The notes below the pieces were generated by a model. That model did no database searches and was not told where the DNA came from. It saw only the letters and a list, made by a program, of their open reading frames with translations. This document shows positions 28,321-38,194 of a stretch of DNA of 64,000 bases, one piece after another (the first letter of the stretch is position 1; every line of letters begins with the position of its first letter). Origin of the DNA: CAYMLL01 sp964390645. GTDB taxonomy: Bacteria > Planctomycetota > UBA8108. Location of the stretch: NCBI GenBank assembly GCA_964390645.1, contig CAYMLL010000003.1:10737-74736 (forward strand). Reading direction: 5' to 3'. A program made the translations under genes and the position numbers.

Positions 28321-29427
28321 TCAGTCGCCGGGGAGCGGAGCGACGACGCGAAACCCGACGTGACTGATGCGTGTGTCGGGCGGCACCGGCCCACGCTCCG
28401 AGGAGCGGCAGAGCCTGGCGTGATTGAAGAAGCAGCCGCCCCTGGCGACGCGCCGTTCGGAGCCCGACGTCGCGACCGGATCCGGCCCGTTCGCGGCCTC
28501 CGTCTCGTAGAAGCCGGGGTCGTGGACGTCCTCGCACCACTCGTAGACGTTGCCGTGGACGTTGTGGAGACCGAAGGGGTTGGGGTCGAACGAGTCGACC
28601 GCCACGGTGCGGCGGCGAAACTCGCCGGTCTCCCCGTCGCAGTAGACGGTGGTGCCGTCGTAGTTGGCGAGCTCCGGCGTGATCGATGGACCGAAGGAGA
28701 ACGCGGTCGTCGTGTCCGCGCGAGCGGCGTATTCCCACTGTGACTCGGTGGGGAGACGCAGCCCGAGCCGCGAGCAGAACTCCGTGGCGTCGTGCCAGGA
28801 GACCTGCTCGATCGGGAGCGACCCCGAGTCGACCCCGGGTGGCAGTCGCCCGCCCTGGAAGTACGCCGGACGATCACCCATCACCGCTTCCCACTGTCCC
28901 TGCGTGACCTCGTACTTGCCGACGAGAAACGCGTCGAGCTCGACCGGGTGCCTCGGCCCCTCGTCCCGGTCCCGCTCGCACTCGTCGTCGTTCCCCATGG
29001 CGAAGACACCTCCCGTCAGGAGCACGAAGCGGATGCCGCTGGCGTCGTGCTCGTACTCGCAGTGGCACTGCTCGTTGATGTCGACGGACGTGAAGCCACG
29101 GATGTCGTCGCACGCGGACTCGCATTCGAGGATGCCACAGAGCGGCTCGGATCCGTCGGAACCGAGGAAGAACCAGCCGAGCAGATGGATCGGATCGCTG
29201 ATGTCGATGCTGTCGTCGGCGTTGAAGTCGGCGCACGCGAGTCGTGGACAGGTCGGGGCGGGACCGCCCGAGAAGAGCCATCGGACGATGTAGACCGCGT
29301 CGCTGATGTCGACGTACGTGTCGCCGTTGGCGTCGCCGCAGACGGCCTGCGCCGCGCCTCCTGCCGGCAGCGTCGCCGCGGAAGAGGTGATGAGGACCGC
29401 GCTCAGGATCGTGCTGCGAATCGCCAT
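28321..29427 (-). CDS. Secreted FGE/SUMF1-like domain protein with N-terminal dockerin-like repeats
   Basis: Protein of 368 residues with a signal peptide ending near 28. Two EF-hand-like dockerin repeats follow (CGDANGDTYVDISDAVYIV at 30-48 and ADFNADDSIDISDPIHLLG at 66-84). Residues 133-368 are a formylglycine-generating-enzyme (sulfatase-modifying factor) domain, with VGKYEVTQGQWEAVMG, LPTESQWEYAARA, NPFGLHNVHGNVYEWCEDV and SHVGFRVV. In true FGE two cysteines act on the substrate; aligned by eye the first is Asn335 and only Cys340 is kept. It is therefore probably not a sulfatase activator but a binding or other SUMF1-fold protein. Its start lies 26 bp after the stop of the GxGYxYP protein gene. 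Confidence 0.85.
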   Translation of the reverse strand: MAIRSTILSAVLITSSAATLPAGGAAQAVCGDANGDTYVDISDAVYIVRWLFSGGPAPTCPRLACADFNADDSIDISDPIHLLGWFFLGSDGSEPLCGILECESACDDIRGFTSVDINEQCHCEYEHDASGIRFVLLTGGVFAMGNDDECERDRDEGPRHPVELDAFLVGKYEVTQGQWEAVMGDRPAYFQGGRLPPGVDSGSLPIEQVSWHDATEFCSRLGLRLPTESQWEYAARADTTTAFSFGPSITPELANYDGTTVYCDGETGEFRRRTVAVDSFDPNPFGLHNVHGNVYEWCEDVHDPGFYETEAANGPDPVATSGSERRVARGGCFFNHARLCRSSERGPVPPDTRISHVGFRVVAPLPGD

Positions 29428-29453
29428 CCGTGTCCTCGTTGTGCGGGATACTC

Positions 29454-32400
29454 TCAGGGTGTCACCTTCCACCCCGTGATCTCGAGGTCGAAGCTCATGT
29501 CGCTGCTGGACGAGCTGCTCTGGTGGACCTCGACGGCGAGGGTGTTCTTCCCGGCTCGCAGCGCGTTCGCCGCCAGCGGGCGCCTCTGCCAGTCCGCCTC
29601 CACCGAGCTGCCCAGGGCTCGGGGGGCGAAGGAGCCGTGGTTCACCTCGCCCTGCGGCATGTTGATGCGGACAACCTCCTCGCCGTTGAGATAGACGATC
29701 GCGCCGTCGTCCGCGACGATTCCGAGCAGGAGGAGATCGACGTCCGGCTTCCTTTCGAGCTCGAGGACGTGCCTGAAGTAGTAGCACGAGTGCTTCTTCC
29801 TCGTGTCGTCACCGTAGCTGATGACCGTGGCCTCCGGACGTCCCTCGCCCGCGTCGCCGTAGCCGAGCTCGCTCTCGCCTTCGCTCCATGCGGAGTCGTC
29901 GTAGCCGCCGGCGTGCCAGCGGCTGCCGAGATCCTCGCCCTTGTCGTGGTAGCGCCACCTGGCGCCCCGGGCGAGCACGTCGAGCCTCGTGAGCTTGCGG
30001 TGGTGATGGTACTCCTTCGCCAGCACGACGGCCTCCTCCGGTCGCACGAGGACCACGTCGTCGGAGATCGCGGCAGTCTTTTGCAGCGCAGTGATCCTCG
30101 CGGCACTGGAGGTCAGAAACAGCGGGAAGAGCTTGCGGTAGGGCTCGAGCCCGTCGTTCGTCAGCAGCGTCGTCATGTTCTGGTCGCCGAGGTCGTGAAA
30201 GACCGCGACCTCGCCGACGAGGCGGCTCGCACTCAGCACGTCGACCTGACCGGCGCGTCGTGGATCGAACCCGATGAAGACGCCGACGTCGGTCGGCAGT
30301 CGGCCCAGAGCGGTGTCCCGGGTCCGGGGCTCGAAAGCGCTGTGGGCGGCGATCTGGAGGAACCGGGCGCCCCGGGAGCTCATCTCCTTGCCGACAGCGT
30401 CGAAGAGCGCCTCCACGGTCTCGGGTCGCCCGGCGCCGAACGCCTTGCCGAAGCCGTCCGGTGTGAGCGACCCCGGCAGCATCAACCCCGATGCAGGCGA
30501 ACCCTTCAATGCGTGCTCCACGACCGGAAGCGCGATCAGGTCGTGGACGCCGACCTCCACCGCGATCGAGGCGGGCAGATACGGCGTGGTGGCGGCCGTC
30601 GGCGTCGGCTCGGCAGGGGCTCTCCGGGGCGGCACGGGGAGGAGCTGGAGTACGTTCGCAGACGAGGCGCTCCGGGGCCGGTTGCGTGTTGCCGCGGCGG
30701 CGAGTCGCCGCTCCTCGGCGATCGCCTTGACGAGCGAGAGCGGCTCACCGAGCACCGCGACGTAGACCTTCCTGGTGTCGAGGGTCAGCGATCGCGGCGT
30801 CATCGCCGTCGGCCGGGACGGACGGCTCTCGAGCTTGCGATAGAAGGAGCTGTTCGCCAGTCCTTCGACGTTGACGAATCTCTTTCCGGAGCGGGTCGTC
30901 AGGAGCGCGGCTCTGCCCGGATGCCCGATGGGGGGCGCCCCGCTACTGCTGCCCAGCACGGGCGTCAGCAGCGGCGTGTCGAGGAGCACGCGTCGCGCGA
31001 CCTCGCGGGAGCGGCCGACGTCGAGGTTCGTGGACGCGCGGTCGATCGACGGCAGGTCGAAGGTGAACACCTTCTCGCGGACGAGAAGGTCGCGCAGGCC
31101 CCAGGTGCTCGGAGTCGCGGCCACGCAGGCGAGGACGTCGGACCGCATCAGCGGGCGGATGTTGGAGATGGCCCACTCGAGCGCCTCCGCGTGCGAGTCG
31201 AAGGTGCCCCGCAGGTCGGTGATGACCTCGAGGTCGTGGAGGCCGACGTGTCCCGGGTAAGCGACCAGGAGCCCCTCGAGAGCGGCGATCATCGTCGCCA
31301 GGCTCAGCGATCCGTGAAGATCGGGATCGACAACCACCGCGCGGCGGTGTGAGAGCATCCCCAGAATCCCCGCCGGTGTCGACTTCTTCACTGTCCCGAT
31401 CAGCTTCGCGCCGGCGAGCTGCTCGAGCCACGATCCGGCGCCGCTGGACGCGGCGAGAAAGACGGCGTGTCGGTCGCGCCGGTGGACGAGCCCCTGGGCG
31501 CTCGCCAGCAGCACGCGGTCCTCCGGCGGGCTCGTGGAGACATCGACCCAGTACACGGTGCCGTCGATCTTCTTCGCCTTCGCGAGGCCGAAGGGCTCCG
31601 GCGCGACCGCCTCGACCCGGGGGGCCTCCTGGTCGAGGCTCGCGGCGTCGAGTGGCCGGGAGATCGCCCTCCATGCGTCGTCCGGGAGCTTGCCCCTCTC
31701 CTTCAGGCACCACGCCGCGGCACGCGCGAGGAGCTCCACGTGAAAACGCGTCGCGACGCGCGTATCGTCGATCCATACGGGACTGGTTACCGTGTGGACG
31801 TCGAGACAGCCGGCGAAGTCGCCGGCGGTGTGGCGGACGATCCCCGCGACCGCCCAGGACCAGCTGCCGACGTTGAGCAGCGTCTCGAGCTCGACGCCCT
31901 CGATCTCGAGACGGGTGTCGAGCCCCCGGTACGCCGGCGCGAGCCCATCGATGTCGCGCATCTCGAGGCGGTCCCACGGCAGGTCGCCGAAGCCCCAGGC
32001 CGCGAGCGTCTCGCTCGGCCAGACGCGAGTGCGCGAGACGGACGAGCGCGGGTAGACACCGAGCGAACGATCGCCGCTCGAGCTCGCGAACTCGGTGCTC
32101 GGGCTCCGCTGCAGCCAGCCGCCGTAGGGCGTGTCCTCGACCGGTCGCGTGAACGGCGCTCCGCTGAGCACCATCGCGCCCGCGGACTTCCGGTAGGCGC
32201 GAATCGCGTCGACCGCTGATAGCGGGAAGCTGTCCCCGTGGGGCATCACGGTGACGGGGAAGCGCTCGACGTTGAAGACTCCCGGGTCACGCAGGTGCTC
32301 GACCCCGATCCTCCTCGCCGTGATGCCGACCTTCTCGAGCGCGTCCTGCACGCGCTCGGGCGTCGCCGATTCGGCGCTCTGCGAGTACGGAAACCCCGGC

Positions 32401-33188
32401 GCGTCGAAGATTGCCACCGCAGCAGGCTCCGGCGGCGACACTCGCGGCGCTCGTCGGGGACTGACTTCCGCCCGGTGAGCCAGCGTCAGGCCGAGGATCT
32501 TCAGATGCGGCAGGTCGGGCAGCCGGATCGACGTCACGACCCGGTCGGCCGGAATCGGCGTGCGCTGCACCCAGAGTCGAATCGGCGTGCCGTTGCTGAG
32601 ACGACGGACTCCCGAAGCGGTCGCGCCGCCGGCGACGCGGGTACGGGAGACGGTCGGTCGCGTGCCTGTGACGCGCGGTCCGCGCGCAGCGGTGAAGGTC
32701 GATGCAAAGGCGACCTCTTCCGCGAAGGCCGCCTCCCGGTTCCAGGCCGAGAGGCCGATCGGCCCGCGTCCCCTGGTGCCGTCGGCGAAGGTGAACTCGA
32801 CCCAGCCGTGGTTGACGGTCCGTGCCGCGGCCGCTGTCGGCACGTCGTGAGCGGCGCCGAGCGTCAGCAGGACGTTGAAGGTGTTCTTCGTGCGCACGGC
32901 GATCGTCTGGCCGCGAAGGGCCATCATGTTCTTCGCGCCGCTCACGGTTCGCGGACGCAGGAAGACGACCTTGCCGTGGCGCGGGGAGAGCACCTCGAGC
33001 TTCTTCCCGGCCGGGAGAATCTCGTCCGGGAAGGTCGAGCCGGCGCCGTCGAAGTCGCCTTCACCCGCGGACCGGCGCGGCGCGAACCCGTCGGTGTCGA
33101 ACCTCGAGAAGAGGTAGAGGTACTCGTCCGTCGGCGAGGAGGCCTCGGACGTGACGAGCAGGCAGAGGGTGGCGAGGAGAGGGTTCAT
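29454..33188 (-). CDS. Large secreted GxGYxYP-domain protein
   Basis: Protein of 1244 residues. The ATG at 33188 has GGAGG 10 nt upstream and is followed by a short signal peptide (NPLLATLCLLVTSEA). The central part (about 545-700, with LVHRRDRHAVFLAA and VVVDPDLHGSLSLATMIAALEG) resembles the N-terminal domain of GxGYxYP putative glycoside hydrolases. The C-terminal 150 residues (GSRWHAGGYDDSAW, then GELGYGD-like turns, YYFRHVLEL, DDGAIVYLNGEEVVR) are a beta-sandwich often found as an accessory carbohydrate-binding domain. The N-terminal 300 residues are unassigned. It probably acts on extracellular polysaccharide. The FGE-like gene follows closely. Confidence 0.7.
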   Translation of the reverse strand: MNPLLATLCLLVTSEASSPTDEYLYLFSRFDTDGFAPRRSAGEGDFDGAGSTFPDEILPAGKKLEVLSPRHGKVVFLRPRTVSGAKNMMALRGQTIAVRTKNTFNVLLTLGAAHDVPTAAAARTVNHGWVEFTFADGTRGRGPIGLSAWNREAAFAEEVAFASTFTAARGPRVTGTRPTVSRTRVAGGATASGVRRLSNGTPIRLWVQRTPIPADRVVTSIRLPDLPHLKILGLTLAHRAEVSPRRAPRVSPPEPAAVAIFDAPGFPYSQSAESATPERVQDALEKVGITARRIGVEHLRDPGVFNVERFPVTVMPHGDSFPLSAVDAIRAYRKSAGAMVLSGAPFTRPVEDTPYGGWLQRSPSTEFASSSGDRSLGVYPRSSVSRTRVWPSETLAAWGFGDLPWDRLEMRDIDGLAPAYRGLDTRLEIEGVELETLLNVGSWSWAVAGIVRHTAGDFAGCLDVHTVTSPVWIDDTRVATRFHVELLARAAAWCLKERGKLPDDAWRAISRPLDAASLDQEAPRVEAVAPEPFGLAKAKKIDGTVYWVDVSTSPPEDRVLLASAQGLVHRRDRHAVFLAASSGAGSWLEQLAGAKLIGTVKKSTPAGILGMLSHRRAVVVDPDLHGSLSLATMIAALEGLLVAYPGHVGLHDLEVITDLRGTFDSHAEALEWAISNIRPLMRSDVLACVAATPSTWGLRDLLVREKVFTFDLPSIDRASTNLDVGRSREVARRVLLDTPLLTPVLGSSSGAPPIGHPGRAALLTTRSGKRFVNVEGLANSSFYRKLESRPSRPTAMTPRSLTLDTRKVYVAVLGEPLSLVKAIAEERRLAAAATRNRPRSASSANVLQLLPVPPRRAPAEPTPTAATTPYLPASIAVEVGVHDLIALPVVEHALKGSPASGLMLPGSLTPDGFGKAFGAGRPETVEALFDAVGKEMSSRGARFLQIAAHSAFEPRTRDTALGRLPTDVGVFIGFDPRRAGQVDVLSASRLVGEVAVFHDLGDQNMTTLLTNDGLEPYRKLFPLFLTSSAARITALQKTAAISDDVVLVRPEEAVVLAKEYHHHRKLTRLDVLARGARWRYHDKGEDLGSRWHAGGYDDSAWSEGESELGYGDAGEGRPEATVISYGDDTRKKHSCYYFRHVLELERKPDVDLLLLGIVADDGAIVYLNGEEVVRINMPQGEVNHGSFAPRALGSSVEADWQRRPLAANALRAGKNTLAVEVHQSSSSSSDMSFDLEITGWKVTP

Positions 33189-33341
33189 GCGGGACGGTCC
33201 TCCAGGGCGCCAGAGCGTGGGCACGCTCTGGCGGTCCATCGTCCGGGTGTCGAGCGCTTCGGGCTTCTTGCATCGCCCTTGCGACCAGTCTACGAGAGGA
33301 CGTCCGGGTCCAGCTAGGAGATTTCGCTCTCGCCGGCGCGC

Positions 33342-35609
33342 TCAGCAGCCTTCGTAGACGTCGCAGCCGAGGTCGCCGGCGCTCGCGGGCTCGTCCGGAT
33401 CGAGGCCGCAGGGGGCGCCGACGCCCGGTGGGCCCGGCAACGACGGAGGGTCGCCCTGCAGGAAGAGGTAGTTGAGGACGTGGACACCGTCCGTGAGGTT
33501 GATCGTGGCGTCGTTGTTGGCGTCGGCGCTCTCACGACAGGCCGGTGCCGTGCCTCCCTGGAAGAGGTGCTGGAAGACGGAGACCGCGTCCGAAAGCGCC
33601 AGGGTCCCGTTGCCATCCGTGTCGCCCCGATAGAATCTCGTTCCCTCGGCTCCCTCGGGCACCGCGGTGATCGTGTAGTTTCCGCGAGCGTCGACGTCAC
33701 GGCTGCTGACGACGATCGAGTGGAATCCGCGCTGCAGGTCGACCTCGAGGCACGAGTTCGTCGTGCCGCGACTGCAGTTGTCATTGAAGTCGAGCTCCTC
33801 GCAGATCTCGTCGAAGAGCGCCAGCGTGGGGTCGAAGGCGTCGGAGGTCACGCGGATCGTACCGCGGAAGGGCTCGGTGAGCGCGAACGTGTAGACGTCG
33901 ATGCGTTCGTCGAAGGGTGGCAGCGTGCACTCGGTCTCGGGGAAGGTCGCGGTTCTGGAATCGCCGGGTTGCAGTCCGGCGACCCGGCAGCCGATGCAGA
34001 AGTTCTCGCCGCCGAAGCAGGTCGCGGTGAGCTCGAAATCACCCGTCGCGCCGGAGGCGTAGGAGCTGACGCCCACCTGGTAGACACCCGGTCCGAGGTT
34101 CAGCACGAGCCGGGAGTTGAGGCCGTCCCCGCCGTCGTCATCCTCCGCGATCACCGTGCAGGTCTCGTCGTAGAGCTGCAGCCAGGTGTCGTAGGTTCCG
34201 GTCAGATCGATCGTCACCTCGCCCCCGCCGAGGACGAGATCGTAGAGATCGACCGACTGACCACCCTGACGCCGGCAGTCCCCGCGCGGGAACCGGTCGG
34301 CTTCGGTGATGCCGCAGCTGGCGATACCGAGGTTGCAGTCGCCGCAGGTGTCCGGGGCCTCGCCGCAGTCGACCGCCAGCTGGTACGCGCCGGCGGCGCC
34401 GGAGGCGTAGGAGCTGACGCCGACGTAGTAGGTGCCGGGATCGACCGCCGTGAGGATCAGCGAATTGAGCCCCACTCCTCCGTCATCGTTCTCGATGACG
34501 GTCAGGCATCCGGAGTCGAGGAGCACGAGATAGGTGTCGAAGGCGGCATCGAGCGAGATCGTCAGGAACGACGTCTCCTCGGTGACCTCCAGCACGTGGA
34601 GATCGACGCTCTGGTTGTTGCCACCGCCGGGTCGAGGGCAGCCGGTGGCGGGGAAGTCGCCGGCGACGGTCTCGCCGCACTCGATCGTGCCGACCTGACA
34701 GTCCGCGCAGACGTCATCGGGGTTGATGATCTCCCGGCACTCGACGGAGAGTGTGAAGGCTCCGCCCTGGCCGTTGCCGAAGGAGCTGACACCGACGAAG
34801 TAGGTGCCGGCGAGCACATCGACCGCCATGCGCGAGTTGAGCCCGTCGCCGCCGTCGTCGTCGGAGGCGATCTCCTGGCAAGTACTGTCGTAGAGATGAA
34901 GGTAGGTGTCGTAGTCGCCGGTGAGCGAGACCACCAGCTGCGCGTCCTCCTTCAGGGAGACGCTGTAGATGTCGAGGCCGTTGCCGCGAGGGCTGACACA
35001 TTCGGCATTATCGGGGTGGACGCCGGCGACGGTCTCGCCGCAGTCAACGAGCGCCACCTCGCAATCCTCGCAGACGGCCCCGACGTCGACGAAGCCTCCG
35101 CACTCGACGGAGAGCGTGAAGGCTCCTCCCTGACCGGCGCCGTAGGAGCTCACGCCGACGAAGTAGGCGCCGGCGAGCACATCGACCACCATGCGTGAGT
35201 TGAGTCCCTCGCCGCCGTCGTCATCCGAGGCGATCTCGAAGCAGTCGACGTCGAAGAGGTGCAGGTAGGTGTCGTAGTCACCGTTGACGGAGACCGCGAG
35301 CCGTGTGTCCTCCTCCACGGTGATGCTGTAGATGTCGAGTCCGGTGCCGCGAGGGCTGATGCAGTCGAGGTTGGCGGGGTGGACGCCGTCGACGCTCTCG
35401 CCGCAGGCGAGAAGCGCCACCTCGCAGATCTCGCAGACGGTGCCCCCGGCCCCGCCCCCCTGCTGCGCCCCCCGCTCCTGTACCCCGCCGCCGCCGCCCT
35501 TGGCCGGAACTTTCTGCCAGGCTAGGGCTGCCGGCGAGACGAGGCATGTGAGAATCAGAATCAACGGGCGAACCAGATCGCCAGTGGCGGTAATCTCGGG
35601 TCGTGGCAT
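33342..35609 (-). CDS. Secreted PPC-repeat protein with C-terminal dockerin-like repeats
   Basis: Protein of 755 residues with signal peptide (PLILILTCLVSPAALA), then a Gly-rich linker. Four similar repeats of about 115-125 residues follow, each opening with a Cys-rich C-x2-C-x(7)-CGE motif and containing DxYDTYLxLxD, DDDGGxGLNSR and YxVGVSSY motifs, then a fifth divergent copy. These are bacterial pre-peptidase C-terminal (PPC) beta-sandwich domains. The end carries two EF-hand-like units (RGDTDGNGTLALSDAVSVF; ADANNDATINLTDGVHVLN) and the Cys-containing tail CGLDPDE...LGCDVYEGC. No enzyme domain is present, so a surface or binding role is likely. Confidence 0.8.
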   Translation of the reverse strand: MPRPEITATGDLVRPLILILTCLVSPAALAWQKVPAKGGGGGVQERGAQQGGGAGGTVCEICEVALLACGESVDGVHPANLDCISPRGTGLDIYSITVEEDTRLAVSVNGDYDTYLHLFDVDCFEIASDDDGGEGLNSRMVVDVLAGAYFVGVSSYGAGQGGAFTLSVECGGFVDVGAVCEDCEVALVDCGETVAGVHPDNAECVSPRGNGLDIYSVSLKEDAQLVVSLTGDYDTYLHLYDSTCQEIASDDDGGDGLNSRMAVDVLAGTYFVGVSSFGNGQGGAFTLSVECREIINPDDVCADCQVGTIECGETVAGDFPATGCPRPGGGNNQSVDLHVLEVTEETSFLTISLDAAFDTYLVLLDSGCLTVIENDDGGVGLNSLILTAVDPGTYYVGVSSYASGAAGAYQLAVDCGEAPDTCGDCNLGIASCGITEADRFPRGDCRRQGGQSVDLYDLVLGGGEVTIDLTGTYDTWLQLYDETCTVIAEDDDGGDGLNSRLVLNLGPGVYQVGVSSYASGATGDFELTATCFGGENFCIGCRVAGLQPGDSRTATFPETECTLPPFDERIDVYTFALTEPFRGTIRVTSDAFDPTLALFDEICEELDFNDNCSRGTTNSCLEVDLQRGFHSIVVSSRDVDARGNYTITAVPEGAEGTRFYRGDTDGNGTLALSDAVSVFQHLFQGGTAPACRESADANNDATINLTDGVHVLNYLFLQGDPPSLPGPPGVGAPCGLDPDEPASAGDLGCDVYEGC

Positions 35610-36180
35610 GGGCCCCTGTCTCTTCGGAATCGTGTGATCGTCTCTCAGGGAAAGTGTCCTGCTCCGTCGATCGCTGCGCAATCAGATTCTGTCGATCGAC
35701 CCGGGCGCGATTCCGCCGATACGGGAATTGTTGATACGACGGCCCGGTCCGCGGCCTCCGGGCGCGATCGAGCCACCGGCGTCGGAGAGTCTCGTCGCCA
35801 CCGCCTGGAATCCCTGCGCTCGCAGGTGGATCGCAGAAGCCGATGTCGAGCCCGCCGCCGCCGCCGATCGGCTGCGCCGTCGTCGCGGTCGCGGCGCCCT
35901 CGTGCACGCGGGCGCCGTACCTCCGTCCCGGCTCGACCTCGCTGGCGCGTGTGTCCTGCCCACGCAGCGGCGCGTGACACCTCGCGCCGGTCGTCGTGCG
36001 GAATCCGATCTCACCTCGTGACCCGGGATCTCGACGGACGCGTCGGCCCGTCACCGGCCTCCCGACTCGGTGAGGCGTTGGAGAGTTCCTTCGAAGAGCA
36101 CCGGCTCTTTCGCTACAATTCGCCGTGATCACGTTCGCCTTGATCATGCACGCGGTTCTGTTCGTTCGAGGGCTCCTTCC
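35610..36180. other. Divergent intergenic region with putative -10 and palindrome
   Basis: 571 bp between the PPC-repeat gene and the propeller gene. No conserved protein is visible in any frame. Near the plus-strand gene a TACAAT (36114-36119) is a possible -10, with only a weak TTCGAA about 18 bp upstream. The palindrome CGTGATCACG (36124-36133) follows it and matches the core of the palindrome at 25086-25097. Confidence 0.4.
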
Positions 36181-37458
36181 GTGAATCGCGCGTCCTGTCT
36201 CCCTGTCGGGGTGTTCACCGTATCGCTCGTGCTGATCGGGGCTGCACATGGCACCGACTGGCCGGGATGGCGAGGCGCGGACGGCAACGGTGTCAGCAGC
36301 GAGTCGGTGCTGCCGGCCGAGTGGTCCGCCGAGAAGAACGTCGTCTGGTCGATCGACCTGCCGAAGTGGGGCAACTCGTCTCCGTGCGTCGTCGGTGACC
36401 GTGTCTACGTCACGAGCCAGACGGACGACAAGTCGCTTCACGTGATCGCCATCGATCGCGAGAAGGGTCGCATCGTCTGGAAGAGGGACGTCGGCAAGGG
36501 CGCGAAGAAGCACCACGAGCTCCACAACATGGCATCGCCGACCTGCGTTGCCGAGAAGGGTCGGGTCTGGGCGCTCTTCGGCACCGGCGACCTTCTCTGC
36601 CTCGACCGAACGGGCAAGACGCTGTGGAGGCGCAACCTCGAGAAGGACCACGGCGACTACGAGATTCTCTGGGGCATGGCGTCCTCGCCCCGGGTCGCCG
36701 GCGACCGCCTGTTCATCGTGTGCATGAACGGTGGGCCGTCGTACGTGCTCGCGCTCGACAAGATGACGGGTGAGAAGCGCTGGAAGACCGGGCGCAAGTT
36801 CGTGTGCGCGGGCGAGGGAGTCGACTCCTATTCTTCGCCGATTCTCTCGCGTGTGGGTGATCGGGTGGAGCTGGTGGTCGCCGGTGCCGGTCACGTCGAC
36901 GCGTACGACCTCGTGACGGGCAAGCAGCGCTGGATCTCGAGCGGACTGTCGGCTCCGCACGACTACGGCCGGACGATCGCGTCGCCGACCGCGCGCGAGG
37001 GTATGCTCTTCGCGGTGTCCTCCGGCTACAGCGGTCTGGGACGGGTTCTGGCGCTGCGGATGTCCGGCGATGTCGACGGTGACGTGACGAAGACGCATCG
37101 TGCATGGACCTACCCGAAGTACTCGCCGGACTGTCCGTCGCCGCTCTACTATCGCGGCCTGCTCTACGTCGTGCGGGACAACGGAATCGTGTCGTGCCTC
37201 GACGGTCGCTCCGGCGTCCTGTGCTGGCGCGAGCGCTTGTTTCGCGGCGACTGCAAGGCGTCTCCCGTCGCCGGCGACGGCAAGGTCTACTTGACGAGCG
37301 TCAGTGGCGAGGTCGCTGTCCTGAAAGCGGGGCCTGACCGCGAGATCATCGCGCGCAATCGGGTCGCCGGGCGTGTGACCGCCACGCCGGGGCTCGCCAG
37401 AGGTGTTGTCTACCTGCGCACACGCGACAGGCTCTGGGCCTTCGGAAGAAGGAGATAG
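36181..37458 (+). CDS. Secreted PQQ-like beta-propeller protein
   Basis: Protein of 425 residues. The GTG at 36181 is preceded by GAGGG at 9 nt and followed by a signal peptide (VFTVSLVLIGAAHG). The mature protein starts DWPGWRGADGNGVSSES, the classic opening of planctomycete PQQ-like WD40 proteins. Blades with VYVTSQTDDKSLHVIAIDREKG, TGKTLWRRNLEKDHGDYE, LALDKMTGEKRWKTGR and AYDLVTGKQRWIS follow. The tryptophan-docking repeats are clear, but I see no heme motif or catalytic residues of quinoprotein dehydrogenases. A scaffold or binding role (BamB-like fold) is therefore more likely than catalysis. It converges on aat with 18 bp between stops. Confidence 0.83.
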   Translation: MNRASCLPVGVFTVSLVLIGAAHGTDWPGWRGADGNGVSSESVLPAEWSAEKNVVWSIDLPKWGNSSPCVVGDRVYVTSQTDDKSLHVIAIDREKGRIVWKRDVGKGAKKHHELHNMASPTCVAEKGRVWALFGTGDLLCLDRTGKTLWRRNLEKDHGDYEILWGMASSPRVAGDRLFIVCMNGGPSYVLALDKMTGEKRWKTGRKFVCAGEGVDSYSSPILSRVGDRVELVVAGAGHVDAYDLVTGKQRWISSGLSAPHDYGRTIASPTAREGMLFAVSSGYSGLGRVLALRMSGDVDGDVTKTHRAWTYPKYSPDCPSPLYYRGLLYVVRDNGIVSCLDGRSGVLCWRERLFRGDCKASPVAGDGKVYLTSVSGEVAVLKAGPDREIIARNRVAGRVTATPGLARGVVYLRTRDRLWAFGRRR

Positions 37459-37476
37459 AAGGTCCCGGCAGCGCCG

Positions 37477-38097
37477 TCAGGGCGCGAAGCTGCGCTCCTT
37501 GGTCGCCGCCGACTCGAGCTGCTCCAGGTACCGCGAACCGGAGATCTCGCGGGCGCCGAATCTTTCGAGGTGATCGGTGAGGTACTGGACCTCGAGGATC
37601 TCGAAATTCCGCTCAACCAGCCTCTCGACGAGCCTGACGAGCGCGACCTTCGATGCGTCGGTGACCCGGTGGAATTTCGACTCCGCCATGAACGCCGCGC
37701 CGATCTGCACGCCGTAGATGCCGCCGCTGAGCTTCTCGTCGAGCCACACCTCCACGGAGTGCGCCGAGCCCCGCTCGTGGAGCTCGACGTAGAGCTCGAG
37801 GACGCGGTCCGTGATCCACACCGGACGGTTTTCGGCGCAGCCCAGAACGACGTGTTCGAAGGCCTCATCGTAGGTGACGTCGAAGCGATCGCGACGAAGT
37901 GTCCGGCGGAGCGATCTCGGAACGTGGAGCCGGTCGAGAGGTATCACCGCGCGCGGATCGGGCGCGAACCAGTAGATCGTGTCGCTGTCCTCGTCGCCCA
38001 TCGGGAAGATCCCGCGACGGTACGCCTCCAGGACCCTGTCCGGGTGAAACGGGATGTCGTCTTCGCTGGCGATCGGCACGTCCACGCGGCCCATCAT
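37477..38097 (-). CDS. aat: Leucyl/phenylalanyl-tRNA--protein transferase
   Basis: Cytoplasmic enzyme that adds Leu or Phe from aminoacyl-tRNA to N-terminal Arg/Lys, marking proteins for ClpS/ClpAP in the N-end rule pathway. The 206 residues contain the family motifs AYRRGIFPMGDEDSD, YWFAPDPRAVIPLDRLHVPR, RPVWITDRVLELYVELHE and GGIYGVQIGAAFMAESKF. Length is normal for the family. Two adjacent ATG codons (38097 and 38094) are possible starts. Confidence 0.93.
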   Translation of the reverse strand: MMGRVDVPIASEDDIPFHPDRVLEAYRRGIFPMGDEDSDTIYWFAPDPRAVIPLDRLHVPRSLRRTLRRDRFDVTYDEAFEHVVLGCAENRPVWITDRVLELYVELHERGSAHSVEVWLDEKLSGGIYGVQIGAAFMAESKFHRVTDASKVALVRLVERLVERNFEILEVQYLTDHLERFGAREISGSRYLEQLESAATKERSFAP

Positions 38098-38194
38098 ACC
38101 AGCACGACGGCCTGGACAGTGAGACCCGGTGTCGGCTTCTCACTGCATCGAGGTCTCGCCGTCCGGGTACCGTCGCGCACCGGGGAGGAGCCGT

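Noticed and set aside
28321..29427. FGE-like protein as the activator of the sulfatase at 5149-6570
   Set aside because: It is secreted, far away, and lacks the first catalytic cysteine by alignment.
35610..36180. Possible gene fragment in the 571-bp intergenic region
   Set aside because: Frames give only Arg/Pro-rich translations without any motif I recognise.
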